The notes: generated by a model from the letters alone, not told the origin. DNA of 64,000 bases from Callorhinus ursinus (GCF_003265705.1 NW_020312785.1:132433790-132497789); one strand, 5' to 3'; counted from the stretch's first letter, positions 45,210 to 58,529 are shown. Program-made: numbers and translations.

Positions 45210-45414
45210 GGAGATTTTGCTACCGATAAATTAATTACAACAACAAAAAAATGGGGAAGTAAGCCAATGACAAACTAAAAATGAGAAACAGAAGGAAGAA
45301 AAGGTAAAAGGGTTATGTTTCTGAAATGGTATTTCCTGGGCATCTGTTGAAGGCATTTGTTGGTGTTGCTTCCTTTAATTGCAGTCCTGCAATTGCTAGC
45401 CGCTCAAATCCCTT

Positions 45415-45800
45415 GTTAGTGCGGGTCATGCTAGCAGCTATAATAAATAGACCTCAAAATATATAATCCTCAAGCCTCATAAAAGCTTATTTCTTGCTCA
45501 CCTAAACTGTTTCTGGGTGGTGGGTGGCTCTTGGACATGCTCAGGCCCCTTTGTATTGTGTTCTGTTTTACTAGGTAGCTTCCCGCTGCCCCAAGGCCTC
45601 ACCTTCATCAGCATCCTATCAATAAAGGAAGAAACAAAACAAGGAGGAGACGTCTATGTTTCCTAAAAGGCTTGGCTCAGTCATGGCATAAAAGATTTCC
45701 TGCACACATTCTGTTGGCTAGAATTCACAACCACAACAAAGTACAGAGAAGCCTGGGAAATATGGTCCAACTATATGCTCAGGAGCAGGGGGGAGTTTAT
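45415..45800 (+). mobile_element. Old interspersed repeat (family not named)
   Basis: AAAGCTTATTTCTTGCTCAC, ACATTCTGTTGGCTAGAATT and GAAGCCTGGGAAATATGGTC match a common old mammalian repeat by memory. Confidence 0.45.
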
Positions 45801-46970
45801 TTTTGCTGAACAGCTAACATACCCAGACACAGAGCCTTTGTGCAGCTTCAGGAACATAAGCAAATACCAAGTTTCTCAAACCGTGCTGGGGGCGGATCTT
45901 AAAGGTGCCACCTGGCTGACTGCTAAAGCCAGGCAATGGAAGTCCACCCTTTAGCTCTCCTTGGAGCCCCTAATACTTAATATCTCATAGTAATTCTAAT
46001 TTTTCAGTAACAGTTGTACCGATACACCAAAGTAGGCCCCACAGTAAAGCACTCTGTCTCTCCAAGACAGGATGGATGGCCTCTTAGGAATTGACTGAAG
46101 AATTAAGTCTGTTTTCCTCCCTCCCCCTTCCCCTTCTAATGAAGTGGTCACATTGTTTGGGAAGGTTTCTGAGATCATTATCTGGATGCCTCATCATTCT
46201 GACACCACTACTCTGGGCACTAGAAATTCAATCACCAAGTCCTGTGAAACTTAACCAGTTCATTTTCTTAACATTTTGTCAACAACAGAATCAAGTTTTT
46301 TCATAAAATGACAGTTACAAAATCACGTCTCTTGACCCACTACAGGAGAAAACAATGAATCTTCCGTTTCAACATTCAAGCCAGAGATCAGAATTTTATT
46401 TGAAGAAGATGACAACTTTGTGGCTAATGGTATTCTTTTTGTACTTACTCACTCTTCCAGATGAACGACAGAGAATAATTGGTCATTCTGAAGATGGCTT
46501 CACAAGAGAAGAGCTTACAACCGATATTGTATTTTTTTAGTTCAGAAAGGACATTCCTGAGGGAAAATGTGATCAGGTTTATATGAGTCAAATGAAGCTA
46601 TCTGTGTAGGAGGCTTATGCTTTGTAGCGTAAATGGTTAACTCAGGCGTGTCTACACATACAAGAGCCAAATTATAATTAAGAACCTTCAGTGAACACCA
46701 CCACACTAGATATTATCAGTGTTTACCAGTAGTGTCTGCTCATATTTACAAATCACTTTTTAATGTTCACGAAAGTATCTTACCTCAATTATTTATAACT
46801 ACTCATATAGCATGGGTGGATAATCTTTTTTTTAATTACCATTTATATCCCCTAAAGCAAAATCAACCTTGTAATTAATTTAGAGTTAGTTTTCCTTAAG
46901 GAAATATTAAGCATCAAAATCACTTTCTTTTCAGCTAAGCAAAGAAAGCAAAAAAGTACATAATTCTGAC
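45801..46970. other. Unassigned intergenic sequence
   Basis: No gene or named repeat recognised. Confidence 0.5.
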
Positions 46971-46980
46971 AAAAATACTT

Positions 46981-47132
46981 TGGGGCACCTGGGTGGCTCA
47001 GTCGGCTAAGCATCCCATTCTTGATTTCAGCTCAGGTCATGACCTCAGGGTTGTGAGATCGAGCCCCGCTCCCGGCTCTGCACTGACCATGGAGCCTGCT
47101 TAAGATTCTCTCTCTCTCTCTCTCTGAAATAA

Positions 47133-47175
<43 letters not shown>

Positions 47176-47176
47176 A
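46981..47176 (+). mobile_element. CAN-SINE with long (AAAT)n tail
   Basis: GGGGCACCTGGGTGGCTCAG head. The tail contains about 12 AAAT units at 47127-47176. Confidence 0.92.
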
Positions 47177-47199
47177 AACTTTAAAGTATATACTGTAGC

Positions 47200-47480
47200 C
47201 AGGTAAGAGGAAAGGGAACAGGGAAGAGGAGAAGAAGAAGAAAGAGGTAGAAGCAAGGGGTGGCAGACAGAGACAGAGACAGAGACAGAGGTGAGCTGGC
47301 AGAAAAAGAAAGGAAGATTTGAATGATCATGGAGGGAAATGAGGGGGAAAAGGCAAGAGGAGAGAATGAGAAAGAAAAACGGAGAAAAAAAGGAGTAGCA
47401 GAATGTTTTCTTGAAAGGGAAGGGGTGACATTTGGACAAAGTAAAGAACAGAACCTACCTATGAGAGAAGAGAACTGGGG
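47200..47480 (+). repeat. Purine-rich tract
   Basis: About 280 bp with strong A+G bias on the plus strand, including GAAGAAGAAG and four GAGACA units. Confidence 0.8.
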
Positions 47481-47689
47481 AAAAGTTCTTTCCCATATCG
47501 TAGCCATTATGATCAGAGCAACTCAAGGTTGAATGAAATCAAGTCCAAGGTAGGTCTGGCTGTGAGTGTTGGTTTCTTACTGGAGACTTTGTGAAGAGCC
47601 ACATCTCTCCAATCAGAAAGATATTCTTACTTAAGTGATTTTTTATAATTCACTTTCTTCATGAATTTGATTCTTTAAAAAAATTTTTA

Positions 47690-47797
47690 ATATTTTTAAT
47701 TTTTAAAGTAAGATCTATACCCAACATGGAGCTTGAACTCATGACCCCAAGATCAAAAGTCACATGCTCTACTGACTGAGGCAGCCAGGCACCTCAT
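47690..47797 (-). mobile_element. Older short CAN-SINE
   Basis: Reverse: ATCTATACCCAACATGGAGC, GACTGAGGCAGCCAGGCACC. Confidence 0.87.
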
Positions 47798-49190
47798 AGA
47801 TTCTTTTTTTTATTGACATATAATTTATATACCATCAAATTACCTTTATTAAAGTATACAGTTCAAGGCTTTTCATAAATTTACAAGTTTATACAATCAT
47901 CACCACTCTTTAATTCAAGAATTTTTCATCACCCCTAAAAGAAACTCATACACATTAGAACTAATTCCCCACACCCTCCCTCTGCCAGCCTCCGGAAACT
48001 AAAAATCTCCTTTGCCTCTTTATTAATTTGCATATTCTGGAAATTTCATATACATGGAATCGTATAATATGTAGCCATTTGTGTGTGTTGCCTTCATTTA
48101 GCATGTGTTTAAGGTAGCATCTATAATACTTCATTCCTTTTTACAGGGAACTAATACTCCATTGTATGGGTATATCACATCTCTTTGTCCATTTATCAGT
48201 TGATGGACATTTGAATTATTTCCATTTCTTAGCTAAAATGTTGCTCTGAACATTTTTGTACATTTTTGTGTGACTATCTGTTTTCAATTTTCTCAAGTAT
48301 ATGCGTGGGAGTGGAATTGCTAATGTGACATAATAATGCTACAGTTAACCTTTTGAGGAATTACCAAACTGTTTTCCAAAGCGGCTGCACCATTTTATTC
48401 AAACCAGCAATCTGTAAGTGTTTCTCCACAACCTCATCAACAGTTGCTAATGTCCAACTTTTTGAGTATAATCATCCTGGTGGGTGTGAAGTAGTTCTCA
48501 CTGTGGTGTTGATTTGCATTTCTCTAATGACTAATGAGTTGAGCATCTTTTCATGTGCTTAATGGTCATTTGTATATCTTCTTTGAAGAAATTTCTAACA
48601 CAGCCTTTGTTCATTTTTTAATTAGGTTTTTTTTTTATGACTGAGTTTAAGTGTTCTTCAAATATTTTGGTTACCAGATCCTTGTCAGATATATGATTCG
48701 CAAATATTTTCTCCCATTCTGTGGGTTGTCTTTTCATTTCTTGATACATAAAAGCTTTTAATTTTTATTAAGTCCAATTTATTCATCTTTTCTTTGTTGG
48801 ATTATGCTTTATGTGTCATATGTAAGAAACTGTTAACAGCCTAATCCAAGGTCATGAAGACTTACACCTATGCTTCCTCTAAGAGTTTTATAGATTTAGC
48901 TCTTACACTTAGGTCTTTGATCTATTTTGAGTTAATTTTTGTATATGATATGAGGTAGATGACCACATTCATTCTTTTGCATGTGGATACCAGTTGATCT
49001 AGCACCACTTGTTGAACTGGACTATTCTTTCCCCATTGAATTTTCTTGGCACCATAGAGATTCATTCATTTCATCTAGGTTATCTCATTTGTTGACTATT
49101 GTTCACAGTATTCCCTCAAATCTTTTTTATTTCTGTAAGGTTGGTTATAACATAACCTCTTTCATTCTTGGTTTTAGTACTCTGAGTCCT

Positions 49191-49352
49191 GGGGCGCCTG
49201 GGTGGCTCAGTCGTTAAGCATCTGCCTTCGGCTCAGGTCATGATCCCAGGGTCCTGAGATCTAGCCCCGCATCAGGCTTCCTGCCTCTCCCACTCCCCCT
49301 GCTTGTGTTCCCTCTCTGGCTGTATCTCTCTGTCAAATAAGTAAGTAAAATC
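49191..49352 (+). mobile_element. CAN-SINE in L1
   Basis: 17-bp exact duplication TTAGTACTCTGAGTCCT at 49174-49190 and 49353-49369. The body has an internal deletion. Confidence 0.96.
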
Positions 49353-49599
49353 TTAGTACTCTGAGTCCTTTCCCTTTTCTCTGTGTCAGCCTAGCCAAAT
49401 TTTAAAAATTTTGTTGATGTTTTCAATAAACCAAATTTTGGGTTTTTAAAATCTTCTTCATTGTTCTGCTATTCTCTATTTCATTTATTTCTGCTGTAAT
49501 CTTTATCATTTTCCTTCTTCTGCTTGCTTTGGGTTTAGATTGTTCTTCTTCTAGTTTCTTAAGGTAGAAGGGTAGGTTATTGATTTAATAGCTTTACTC

Positions 49600-49800
49600 T
49601 TTTTTTTTTTTTAAAGATTTATTTATTCATTTGAGAGAGCGAGAATGAGAGAGAGAGAGTACATGAGGGGGGGGAGGGTCAGAGGGAGAAGCAGACTCCC
49701 CGCCGAGCAGGGAGCCCGATGTGGGACTCGATCCCGGGAATCCAGGATCATGACCTGAGCCGAAGGCAGTCGCTTAACCAACTGAGCCACCCAGGCGCCC
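49600..49800 (-). mobile_element. CAN-SINE in L1
   Basis: Duplication ATAGCTTTACTC at 49588-49599 and 49801-49812. The intact head suggests a recent insertion. Confidence 0.96.
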
Positions 49801-50233
49801 ATAGCTTTACTCTTTTTTAATATAAGCATTTAAACCTTTAAGTTTCCCTCTAAGCATACCATAAATCATGGTATGTTGTATTGTTTTCATTCATCTAAAA
49901 TTATTCCCAATTGCCCATGTGGTTTCTCTTTCTACCCATTATTTATGAGCATATTAATTTCTAACACACTAATTTATAAATGGGAATTTCCAAAATTCCT
50001 TCTGTTACTGATTTCTAACTTCATTTCACTGTATTCAGGAAACATACTTTGTATAATTTCAATCTTTTCAAATGTTTTCAGACTCCTTTTATGACTTAAT
50101 ATATGGAACTATCCTGGAGAATATTCCAGGTTCACTTGAGAAGAACTGTGTTTTCAGCATTTGTGTCTTGAATCTGAAGTTTGTTGCTTGTAGTCAGAAT
50201 ATACTTGGAGCATTTTTTAAAAATCCATTCTAC

Positions 50234-50392
50234 TGGGGCACCTGGCTGGCTCAGTCAGTTAAATGTCCGACTTCTGATTTCAGCTCAGGTCATGATCTCA
50301 GGGTCCTGAAAGTGAGCCCTGCATCAGCCTCTGTGCTGAGCATGGAGCCTGCTTAAGAGTCTCTCCCTCTCCTGCTGCCCCTCCCCCCACGC

Positions 50393-50431
<39 letters not shown>

Positions 50432-50481
50432 CTCTCTCTCTCTCTCTCTCTCCCTCTCTCTCTCTCTCTAAAAAAAAAAAG
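50234..50481 (+). mobile_element. CAN-SINE in L1, with CA/TC tract
   Basis: Flanks TCCATTCTAC/CCCATTCTAC. Contains (CA)n then (TC)n at about 50396-50468. Confidence 0.93.
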
Positions 50482-51499
50482 CCCATTCTACCAATCTCTG
50501 ACTTAATAGGAGTTTACATTTAATGTAATTAATATTAAGGTAGGATTTACATTTGCCATTTTTCTATTTGTTTTCTAAATGTCTTATGTCTTTTTTATTT
50601 CTCTTACTCTGTCACTGCCTTTTTTGTGTTAATGTCACATTTTTCCAATGCTAGTCTTGATCCCTGACAAATAAGAAATATCAACTACTCTGAGGTCACG
50701 CAAGCGACTAAATCTCATTTGAGATATTGATTGTTCTTCACTATTCTGATAAAACCAAATCATGAGAAAAATTTCATCTCATGGTTTAGAGTTTAGTCAC
50801 TGCTTACTTGAAAAATTCAACATATTATCAATAACAATAAAATATTTTTGAAAAGTTTTGTCTTAAATCCTTTCATTATTCATTCACACACAAGAGCCAA
50901 CTTTAAGCAATGATTTAGGCATGGGAAAACAGAATGAGATGGGCAAGGTCCTTGTCCTCATGAAGCTTGAGTTCTAGTGGGAGAGAGAGTCAATGAATAA
51001 GTGACAAAGTATATTCTAAAATAGAGAGAGAGGTAAGGGCTAGGAAAAAATAAGGTAGGGGAAAAGATATAGAGATACATAGAGCAAGGGTTATTTCAGA
51101 TTGGGGGAATCTGAGAAGTGCTCTCTGAGGAAGGAACATTTGAGCAGATACCTAAGTGAAAAGAGAGTTCAAGTCATAATGATCTGCTAGGGTAGTGTTT
51201 GAGGTGGAGAAAATAGCAAATGCAAAAATCATCAGGCAGAAGTGTGCTTGGCGTGACTGAGGAGCCACAAAGATTCGCATGTGCTGAAGAGGAATAAGCG
51301 AGGGGAGACGGGTGAAAAATGAAGCAGGTGAGGTAGCCAGTGATTATATATGCTCGATCTTATAGGCCTTATTCTAAGCCAGTAGAGAACTGTAAGCAAG
51401 AGAATGACATTGTTAGTTTTACATTTTAAAAGGATCACTCTGGCTTCTGTATGGAGAGTAAGTTGTAGGAGGGCATGTATGGAATTTGTGAGACCACTG

Positions 51500-52050
51500 T
51501 GGTGGACACACCTTACGTTGACCTCTAATGAATGATGCTCTTGTATGGGAATCTCCCCTGAATGTATGCAGAAACTATGACTTATTTCCAATGAATAAAA
51601 TATGGCAAATATGATGCCACTCTCTTGATTATGTTACATAAGACTTCATTTTAGCAGACTGGAATGTGAGAAATTCTCTCAATTATATTTAGGAAGCAAA
51701 CCACCTATGGCCTATGGAGTGGGCCTTGTGTCAGGAACTATGAGAGACCTCTAGAACCTATAGGCAGTCGCCAGCCAGGAGCCAGTAAGAAGCCTGCCCT
51801 CAGTTCTATAACCACAAGGAACTGAATTTTGCCAACAATTTGTGTGAACCTGGAGGTGGATTCTTCCTTAGTTGAACATCCAGATGAGAAAGCAACCAAC
51901 ACCTTGATTACAGACTGTTAGACCCTGAACAGAGTATCCAGTTAGGCTATTTCCAGACTCCTGACCCATGGAAACTGTGAGATTAAACTGTGTGTGGTTT
52001 TAAGCCACCCAGTTTGTGGTAATGTGTTACACAGCAACTGAAAACTAACA
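51500..52050 (+). mobile_element. MLT1-type MaLR LTR
   Basis: ACCTGGAGGTGGATTCTTCC, GGAAACTGTGAGATTAAACT and CACCCAGTTTGTGGTAATGT are typical of the MLT1 3' half. Confidence 0.75.
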
Positions 52051-52189
52051 CAACAAACTAAGATGTTTTCATAGTAGTCCAGGCAAGAGATTATAGTGAC
52101 TTGGACCTGGCTAGTAGTCATGGGGATAGGGAGAAGTGGTCTGATTTGACATGTGTGTTGAACATAGAGTCTATACATTTTGCCAATAA

Positions 52190-52192
<3 letters not shown>

Positions 52193-52220
<28 letters not shown>

Positions 52221-52384
52221 GAGAGAGAGAATGAGATAGAGATAGCATGAGAGTGGGGAGGGTCAGAGGGAGAAGCAGACTCCCCGCTGAGCAGGGAGTC
52301 CGATGCGGGACTCGATCCTGGGACTCCAGGATCATGACCTGAGCCGAAGGCAGTCAGTTAACCAACTGAGCCACCCAGGCGCCC
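52193..52384 (-). mobile_element. CAN-SINE
   Basis: Duplication TTGCCAATAACAT at 52180-52192 and 52385-52397. Begins with a 29-base T-run. Confidence 0.96.
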
Positions 52385-52676
52385 TTGCCAATAACATTTG
52401 ACAATAGCTTGGATATGGCATGTGTGAGAAAGATAAATCCAAAATGACTACAAAACTGGCTCCATAACTACAAATACCCAGCTTATAAACATGAATCGAT
52501 TTCTATTTTGCCCATCTTATATATAAAATCTGGTCAATCCCTGTTGACATGCTGTAGCACCTCTTCCAGGAATGTACCTGACCCTTTTCTAAGCCAGGCT
52601 TGTTCTAACCATACTTCAAGATACCCATACTTCTACCCATCAGGCAAGAGAGTTGCTTCAATTTTTGTTCCCTTTC

Positions 52677-53020
52677 TTAGTCAGTTTGGGCTACTATAAC
52701 AGAACTCCATAGACTGGGTGGCTTAACAACAGAAATTTATTTCTCACAGTTCTAGAGGCTCAGAACTCCAAGGTCAAGGCACTGGCAGATGTGATGTCTG
52801 GTTCATAGATAGTCTTCTTGCTATGTCCTCATATGGGAGAAGGAACAGGGAAGCTCTGTAGGGCCTCTTTTTTAAAAAGGCACTAATTCCATTCATGAGG
52901 ACTCCACCTTCATGACCTAATCACCTCCCAAACACCCCACATCCAAATATCAAATCCCCATTGGGGGATTAGATTTCAACATATGAATTTTGGGGGACAC
53001 AAACATTCAGTCTAGAGCCC
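52677..53020 (+). mobile_element. MLT1-type MaLR LTR
   Basis: GTTTGGGCTACTATAACAGA, GGGTGGCTTAACAACAGAAA, ATGACCTAATCACCTCCCAA and ACATATGAATTTTGGGGGAC follow the MLT1 order. Confidence 0.8.
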
Positions 53021-53039
53021 TCCCCTAGAACACTGCTCA

Positions 53040-53200
53040 AAAATCTCTATGCTTTCTCATGAACTGTAATTTATGTTTATACCTCAGTCTCTTACATAAA
53101 CTGATATCTCATGTTTTTCATCTTTGTATTCTGAAAGCCTAGAACAGAGTCTGGGACATCTAGGAAATATTCAAAAGTTTGATGAATGAATAATTGCAGT
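53040..53200 (+). mobile_element. L2 fragment
   Basis: GAAAGCCTAGAACAGAGTCT through GATGAATGAATAATTG. Confidence 0.6.
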
Positions 53201-53204
53201 TGTT

Positions 53205-53911
53205 CTGGAAACATGTGAAATCATCAGATTATATTTTATTGGATTCTGTCCTCTCATATCAACATAGTTCATCTCACTATATGATCAATTAAAGCAGAAA
53301 AGATGTGTACTCAGATACTACTTGTGTAATAAATAGATTGCAGTGTGATTATTTGACAGTATTAACTCCATTAATAATATTACTCATATTACATATAATG
53401 TCTGTATGCATTCATGTGCTTGGGCATGTATTTGTGTGAGAGAGGGAGAGACAGAGACGGAGAAAAAGGAATCTAAGTTGAAAATAATTTTTAAATCCAA
53501 TCTGAAGTTCATATACCTTCTTCATTTATTTTTTTTTCTACCCTTGTAAAAGGATGAAAGTAAGTTTTTGAAAAGACTTTGAGACTGATATTCCAACTAC
53601 TCAAGAATGTGGAAAAGGGATAAGACAGATGCTGGGTCCCTTTAAAAAAGGAAAGGAATGTTCCAATATAAAAAATATGGTATTCATGGGCTACAGTTTG
53701 TTCAAACACACCGGGGTGAATTTCCAGGCTTCAATCCAATTGTATGATGCATTCAGAAGCCCTGTGCCTACTCATAAAAATGTCTCAGATCAAAGACTTT
53801 GAAAACTGTTTAGGAGCTTTAACTCTTCCGAGCACAGCAATGTTGGCCATTTCATTTGGGACTGGAAGTTCAATACTGAAGCTGATTGAAAGATTATAGT
53901 TTCTCTAATTC

Positions 53912-53948
<37 letters not shown>

Positions 53949-54980
53949 CACACACATTTCCTAAGAGGACAAGTAACCTGAAAAGATTGTTGGAAGAGCC
54001 TCTCTGAGTCAATTCACGATTTGCCCTAAAGTGTTCATTTTCCTACTCTTATTATTCTGGAACACCCAAATTCTCCAATAAATCATACATACATAATTAC
54101 TGTCACTTGGGAAACATTTTGGCAGCAAGACTTATGACCTGAAGCATGATGGAATTTTTGTCTCTCCAGTTAAAAATGATGCTCAAAGCAGCCCATTACT
54201 TTGGTTTGGTTAGAGTTATTCACAGATTGGAACCAAATCTGAAATGCCAACCCCAGAAGAAAGCCAGACCTGGAAACAACTGAAAGGGTTTTCCATGGAC
54301 AAAATCAAGAAGAACAAATCCAGGCTGCGCAAAAGGTTATTCAATCTAAACTTAGTTCCTAGACAAGGATGGAATATCAGCTGATAAAGACTGATATGTC
54401 CTTACCAGTATAGATTAAAGCTACCCAAGAGATAATACCAAATGAGAAGTCTCAACATTTGACCTATGTACCTTGTAAACATTCAAACAACTGTCAGTGC
54501 TGAAAATGGATAAGAATTGGAAGTTATTTTTGGAAACACATTTAGTACATTCATTAAACCCCTCATAGTTCTCTCAGTGACTCTGCTACAAAGAATGCCA
54601 TTTAAAATATGCATGCTTGTGAAGGGGTGTGGAGGGGAATCAGTAGGTAAAGAAATATTTGTTTAGTGGTTACAAAACCATATTTCAGAGGCAGAAAACA
54701 TACATAAGACTTTTCTTTTTGAGAAAATCATGTAACCTGCAAATTAAAATAAATAAAAACAAAACAAAACATCCAGCAATGGAAATCAGTAACCCACCTT
54801 GGTTAGAACCAGTGAACTATGCTAAATTCTGCACAGAGTTTCCATAAAGACACTTATACACAGAAAGGAGATATTTTGAAAATTGTTTTCCTGGTGATCT
54901 AGACAGGAAACCAGGCCTATACATCACTAACACTTTATTTGCGTTTAATAACTGTTAAATTTCAAATCATTACCTTTTCA
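53205..54980. other. Unassigned intergenic sequence
   Basis: Includes a (CA)n tract at about 53917-53955 with a TATA break. Otherwise nothing recognised. Confidence 0.5.
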
Positions 54981-54995
54981 AATTGCCCAGCAATT

Positions 54996-55112
54996 TAAAA
55001 AATCTTTTTAAGATTTTATTTTTAAGTAATCTCTACACCCAGTGTGAGGCTCAAACTCACAACCCCAGGATCAAGAATCACATGCTCTACCGACTGAGCC
55101 AGCCAGGCACCC
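54996..55112 (-). mobile_element. Older short CAN-SINE
   Basis: Reverse: TTAAGTAATCTCTACACCCA, GACTGAGCCAGCCAGGCACC. Flanks GCCCAGCAATT/CCCAGCAATT. Confidence 0.9.
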
Positions 55113-55204
55113 CCCAGCAATTATCATCTTGCCACATACATTGCTCTAATGAAACTCAAATATCACGACCAACTTTTTTTGTTGTTTTAATTCTAAGTTT
55201 AAGA

Positions 55205-55350
55205 TAGGTAGAACAGGATAATGGAAAGAACAATGGATTTGAACATAGAAGGTATAGGTTTGAATCTTACTATGGTATCAGGTCTCATTTTTCACATCTG
55301 TAAAATAGGAATATCTTCTTACTTTTTGTGACATGGTGAAGGTAATGAGA
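55205..55350 (+). mobile_element. MIR-like fragment
   Basis: GGTTTGAATCTTACTATGGT and CACATCTGTAAAATAGGAAT. Confidence 0.55.
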
Positions 55351-55364
55351 ATCTAATGGTGTCT

Positions 55365-57945
55365 ATATAAAGATGGTAGATTAAACACATTCTTCCTAAA
55401 ACCCAAATGCAACACCAATACAAATAATTGTATAAGGCATAAATCCACAATGGTGGAACAGGGAAAGAAACTATAGAAACAAAATTTTGGAGACAGGATA
55501 GACAAGGGGCAATCAAACTGGCAAACCCAAGAAAGCTGAATCTTAAACCAACAATGGGGAAATCTAGCTTACGATTTATTAAAAGGTTCAGGAATTGATG
55601 AAACCTTCTGAAGGTGTGTGTGTGTGTGTAGATAATATTGATAAAGGAGCACTGGTTGAAAGATGATGCAATTGGGTCTCTGTATCCCTCTCCCGCTCCA
55701 TGTGCTTGGGCAAGTTGCCCATCCCCTACCCTGGCAGATGTCTGGAAGTTTATTCTCTGGAAAGAGTAAAGCACAGGGTCGCTTCATTTGGGTAATATCA
55801 CACACAGATGAGCAGACAGGGTCCATAACAAAACCCAAGAAGATAAAGTGAAAGAATTCACAGTATTCTAAGACATTCACCACTCACCTACCCAACTCTC
55901 TATGCCAGGAACATTGGCAATCAGACCTGGACCATCCTCTGAGCAGGAGACTGAAGGAGTCTTCCTTGGAGAAATTTGACCAACTTAATAGAAAAGACCC
56001 AAATATATTGACCTCAATGGTTCTCTAATTTAGAGCATCACACACACTGAGCTTCCAATCAGTTTTGGAGTCTTCCATTATTAAACGTGAATGGAAAAAA
56101 ATCACTGACTACCAACATCCAAAGAATATCTCTAATATAAAAAATACAGAAAATAACAACAGCACATGAGGGGCGGGAAAGCCACTCAGAGGAAACACAC
56201 TATGAAGGAAGGAGAAAACTTCAAATTAATATCATTAATATCCTTAGATAAGAAAATATATTATACCCATGAAACATAAATGAGATGCTATTTAAGAAAG
56301 AAAACAAACAAAATTAAAAAAGCTTTTGGAAAATAATAACATTAGAGCAGAAATGAAAAACCCAATATAAGAGAAAAAGCAAAATTAAGAAAAACTCTCA
56401 GAAAGTGGAACTAAAATACAAAGATAGAAAATAGAAAATAAAATATAATAAAAAGAAAGGATAAGTTACAGACATCCAACAACTAATTAATAGGAGTTGT
56501 AGAAAGAGAGAATGTAAGAAATGATGAGAGGAACTTGGCAAAGAAATCATTCCAGAATATATCCCAGAAGTAAAGACCACTAATTTCCCAACTGAGAAAT
56601 CCCACCAAAAGCCAGGACAATAAATGAAAACAAACTCACGCCAAGACCTATTATTGTGAAATTTCATAATAGTGAGAGCAAACAGAAGATCCCAAAATCT
56701 TTCAGAATGTAAAAATAAATAATATGAGTTGGTTTTCAGAATGGCATTGGATTTCCCCAGAATCCTAAAACCTAGAAGATAATGGATCAATGTCTTAAAA
56801 ATTCTGAAATTTTATTAGTTCCAATCTAGAATTCCGTACTCAAGCAAATTATTAATCAACTATGACGCTGGAATATATACATTTCTGAATATGCAAAGCC
56901 CCAAATGATTTTACTCCCATACAACTTTGCTAAGAATGCTACTGGAGGATAGGCTCCATTTCAATGAGAGAGTAAACCAAGAGGAATACACAAGATTCAC
57001 GAAGCCAGAGATCCAACACAGGAGACAGGTGAAGGTAATCTCTGAGATGATGATGAACGGAGATCCTAGAATACCAGCTCTCTCAATTCTACAGTACAAT
57101 CAGTTTAGACTGGAGAATATATTAAGAAGGTCACTACTAGCAATCATTCTAAGACAAACAAACAAAAACCCAAAACAGTTGAATTTGACAGATTATCTGA
57201 TACACTTGAACATGGTCTCAGAAGACGGAAGACAATTTGAAGATAAATTAATATAAAGTACATACAAAATTAAGCAAATAAAAAATGAAATAATTATCAA
57301 ATCCAAAAAAAGCAAGAGGTTACTCAAGCAAAAAAATCCAATCAGCACACTCCATAGCTCAGCCATGAAAATAATACATGATTTTTTAAAAAAGATTTTA
57401 TTTATTCATTTGAGAGAGAGAGAGAGCATGAGCCGGGGTGGGGGGGAGAGGGAGAGGGAGAAGCAGACTCCTCGCTGATCAGGGAACCCGACATGGGGCT
57501 GTACCCCGGGGTCATGACCTGAGCCGAAGGCAGAAACTTAACAGACTGAGCCACCTAGGCACCCCCAAAATAATACATGATTAACTGAATATTGACATAA
57601 CCAAAATCTACGCCTTAATTGGGATGTCAGAGAGGAAATATCTGTGTGTAGCAGACACAGACTGCGAGAGTTAACTCCATTATCCTTTACATTAGGAAGT
57701 CAACAGATTATCTCTTAAGTGTGTAAAATCAAGAAATAGCAGGGTAAGTTTGTTATCTGGACATACTGGAAAATACCAGAAGGACAGCTGAAAGGGTAAA
57801 TATGGTTGCTTTTGGGGAGTGGGAATTGGGAAGGCGAAGGCATGAAAGTCAAGGATTGCTATTTTCCATAGTAAGCATATATATATATATACATTGTTTT
57901 CAAAGTTAAATGACAACTTTGATAAAAATTAACACTTGTTAAAAA
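55365..57945 (+). mobile_element. HAL1/L1-like old LINE, split by a SINE
   Basis: A long A-rich plus strand with LINE-like text: GGACAATAAATGAAAACAAA, CTTTCAGAATGTAAAAATAA, CCTAGAAGATAATGGATCAA and AAGATAAATTAATATAAAGT. Reading frames are broken. A SINE sits at 57384-57566. Confidence 0.5.
57384..57566 (-). mobile_element. CAN-SINE
   Basis: Exact 16-bp duplication AAAATAATACATGATT at 57368-57383 and 57567-57582. Confidence 0.96.
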
Positions 57946-58152
57946 AAAATGATATATTTTTCCTTATTGGCCCAGCAAGCCTGTTGAAACACAAATCAAT
58001 GAAGCAATTTGAGCAAAGACCTTCCGTGCATGCATGTGTAGTAAATGCATTCGCTTGGCCTAAAGAGAAGTATGAGTTAGGTCAGAATTATGAAAAAAGT
58101 TAATGAGACAGCTCCATGAAATGGATCAAGTTCTCACTCTCAGAACTTATCT

Positions 58153-58305
58153 GGTGTGGTTCTCAACTTTAACTGCATACTAGATTCATTTGGGGAGTTT
58201 TAAAAAAACTCTTGATGCCCACAGCATCCTGGACCAATCAAGTCAGGATCTTCTTCAAAGTACCTTCAATGATTCCAATGTGTAGTGAAGGTAGAAAACA
58301 TGACC
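58153..58305 (+). mobile_element. MER5-type hAT MITE
   Basis: TGGTTCTCAACTTTAACTGC, TTCATTTGGGGAGTTTTAAA and GATTCCAATGTGTAGTGAAG match MER5A. Confidence 0.75.
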
Positions 58306-58529
58306 CTAAGGCATGAGTTCATGAGACGGGCTATCTACCATTTCCCAAAGCCATTAGAGCCCAGGATAAGGTAGAGAGACACATGCTCAATGGGGAGAGA
58401 AGTTGGGTATCCTTCCCTGTACCAGGTCCAACCTGCACTTCTTACCCAATCCCACTCTCAGTTGGCACAGTTATATGACTATGTCTTCCGGGTCATGGTA
58501 GGGAATGTACTCTCAACAGGGTGTAATCT

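Larger units (their letters stand above)
47800..50640 (-). mobile_element. Long old L1, reverse, broken by three SINEs
   Basis: Continuous antisense L1 text runs from the 3' end (TTATTGACATATAATTTATA) through GTTGATGGACATTTGAATTA, GTGGTGTTGATTTGCATTTC and TTGTCAGATATATGATTCGC into ORF2-derived sequence. SINEs sit at 49191, 49600 and 50234. It carries many stops and no functional frame. Confidence 0.85.
50880..52490 (+). mobile_element. Ancient mammalian repeat, split by LTR and SINE
   Basis: TCATGAAGCTTGAGTTCTAG, GCAAATGCAAAAATCATCAG and AAAAGGATCACTCTGGCTTC run to about 51,490. The element resumes at 52,050 with AGTCCAGGCAAGAGATTATA. Family name not assigned. Confidence 0.6.

Noticed and set aside
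47032..47439. 135-codon minus-strand frame rich in Ser, Phe and Leu
   Set aside because: Complement of the purine-rich tract plus a SINE tail. Low complexity, with a LFIYLFIYLF run from (AAAT)n.
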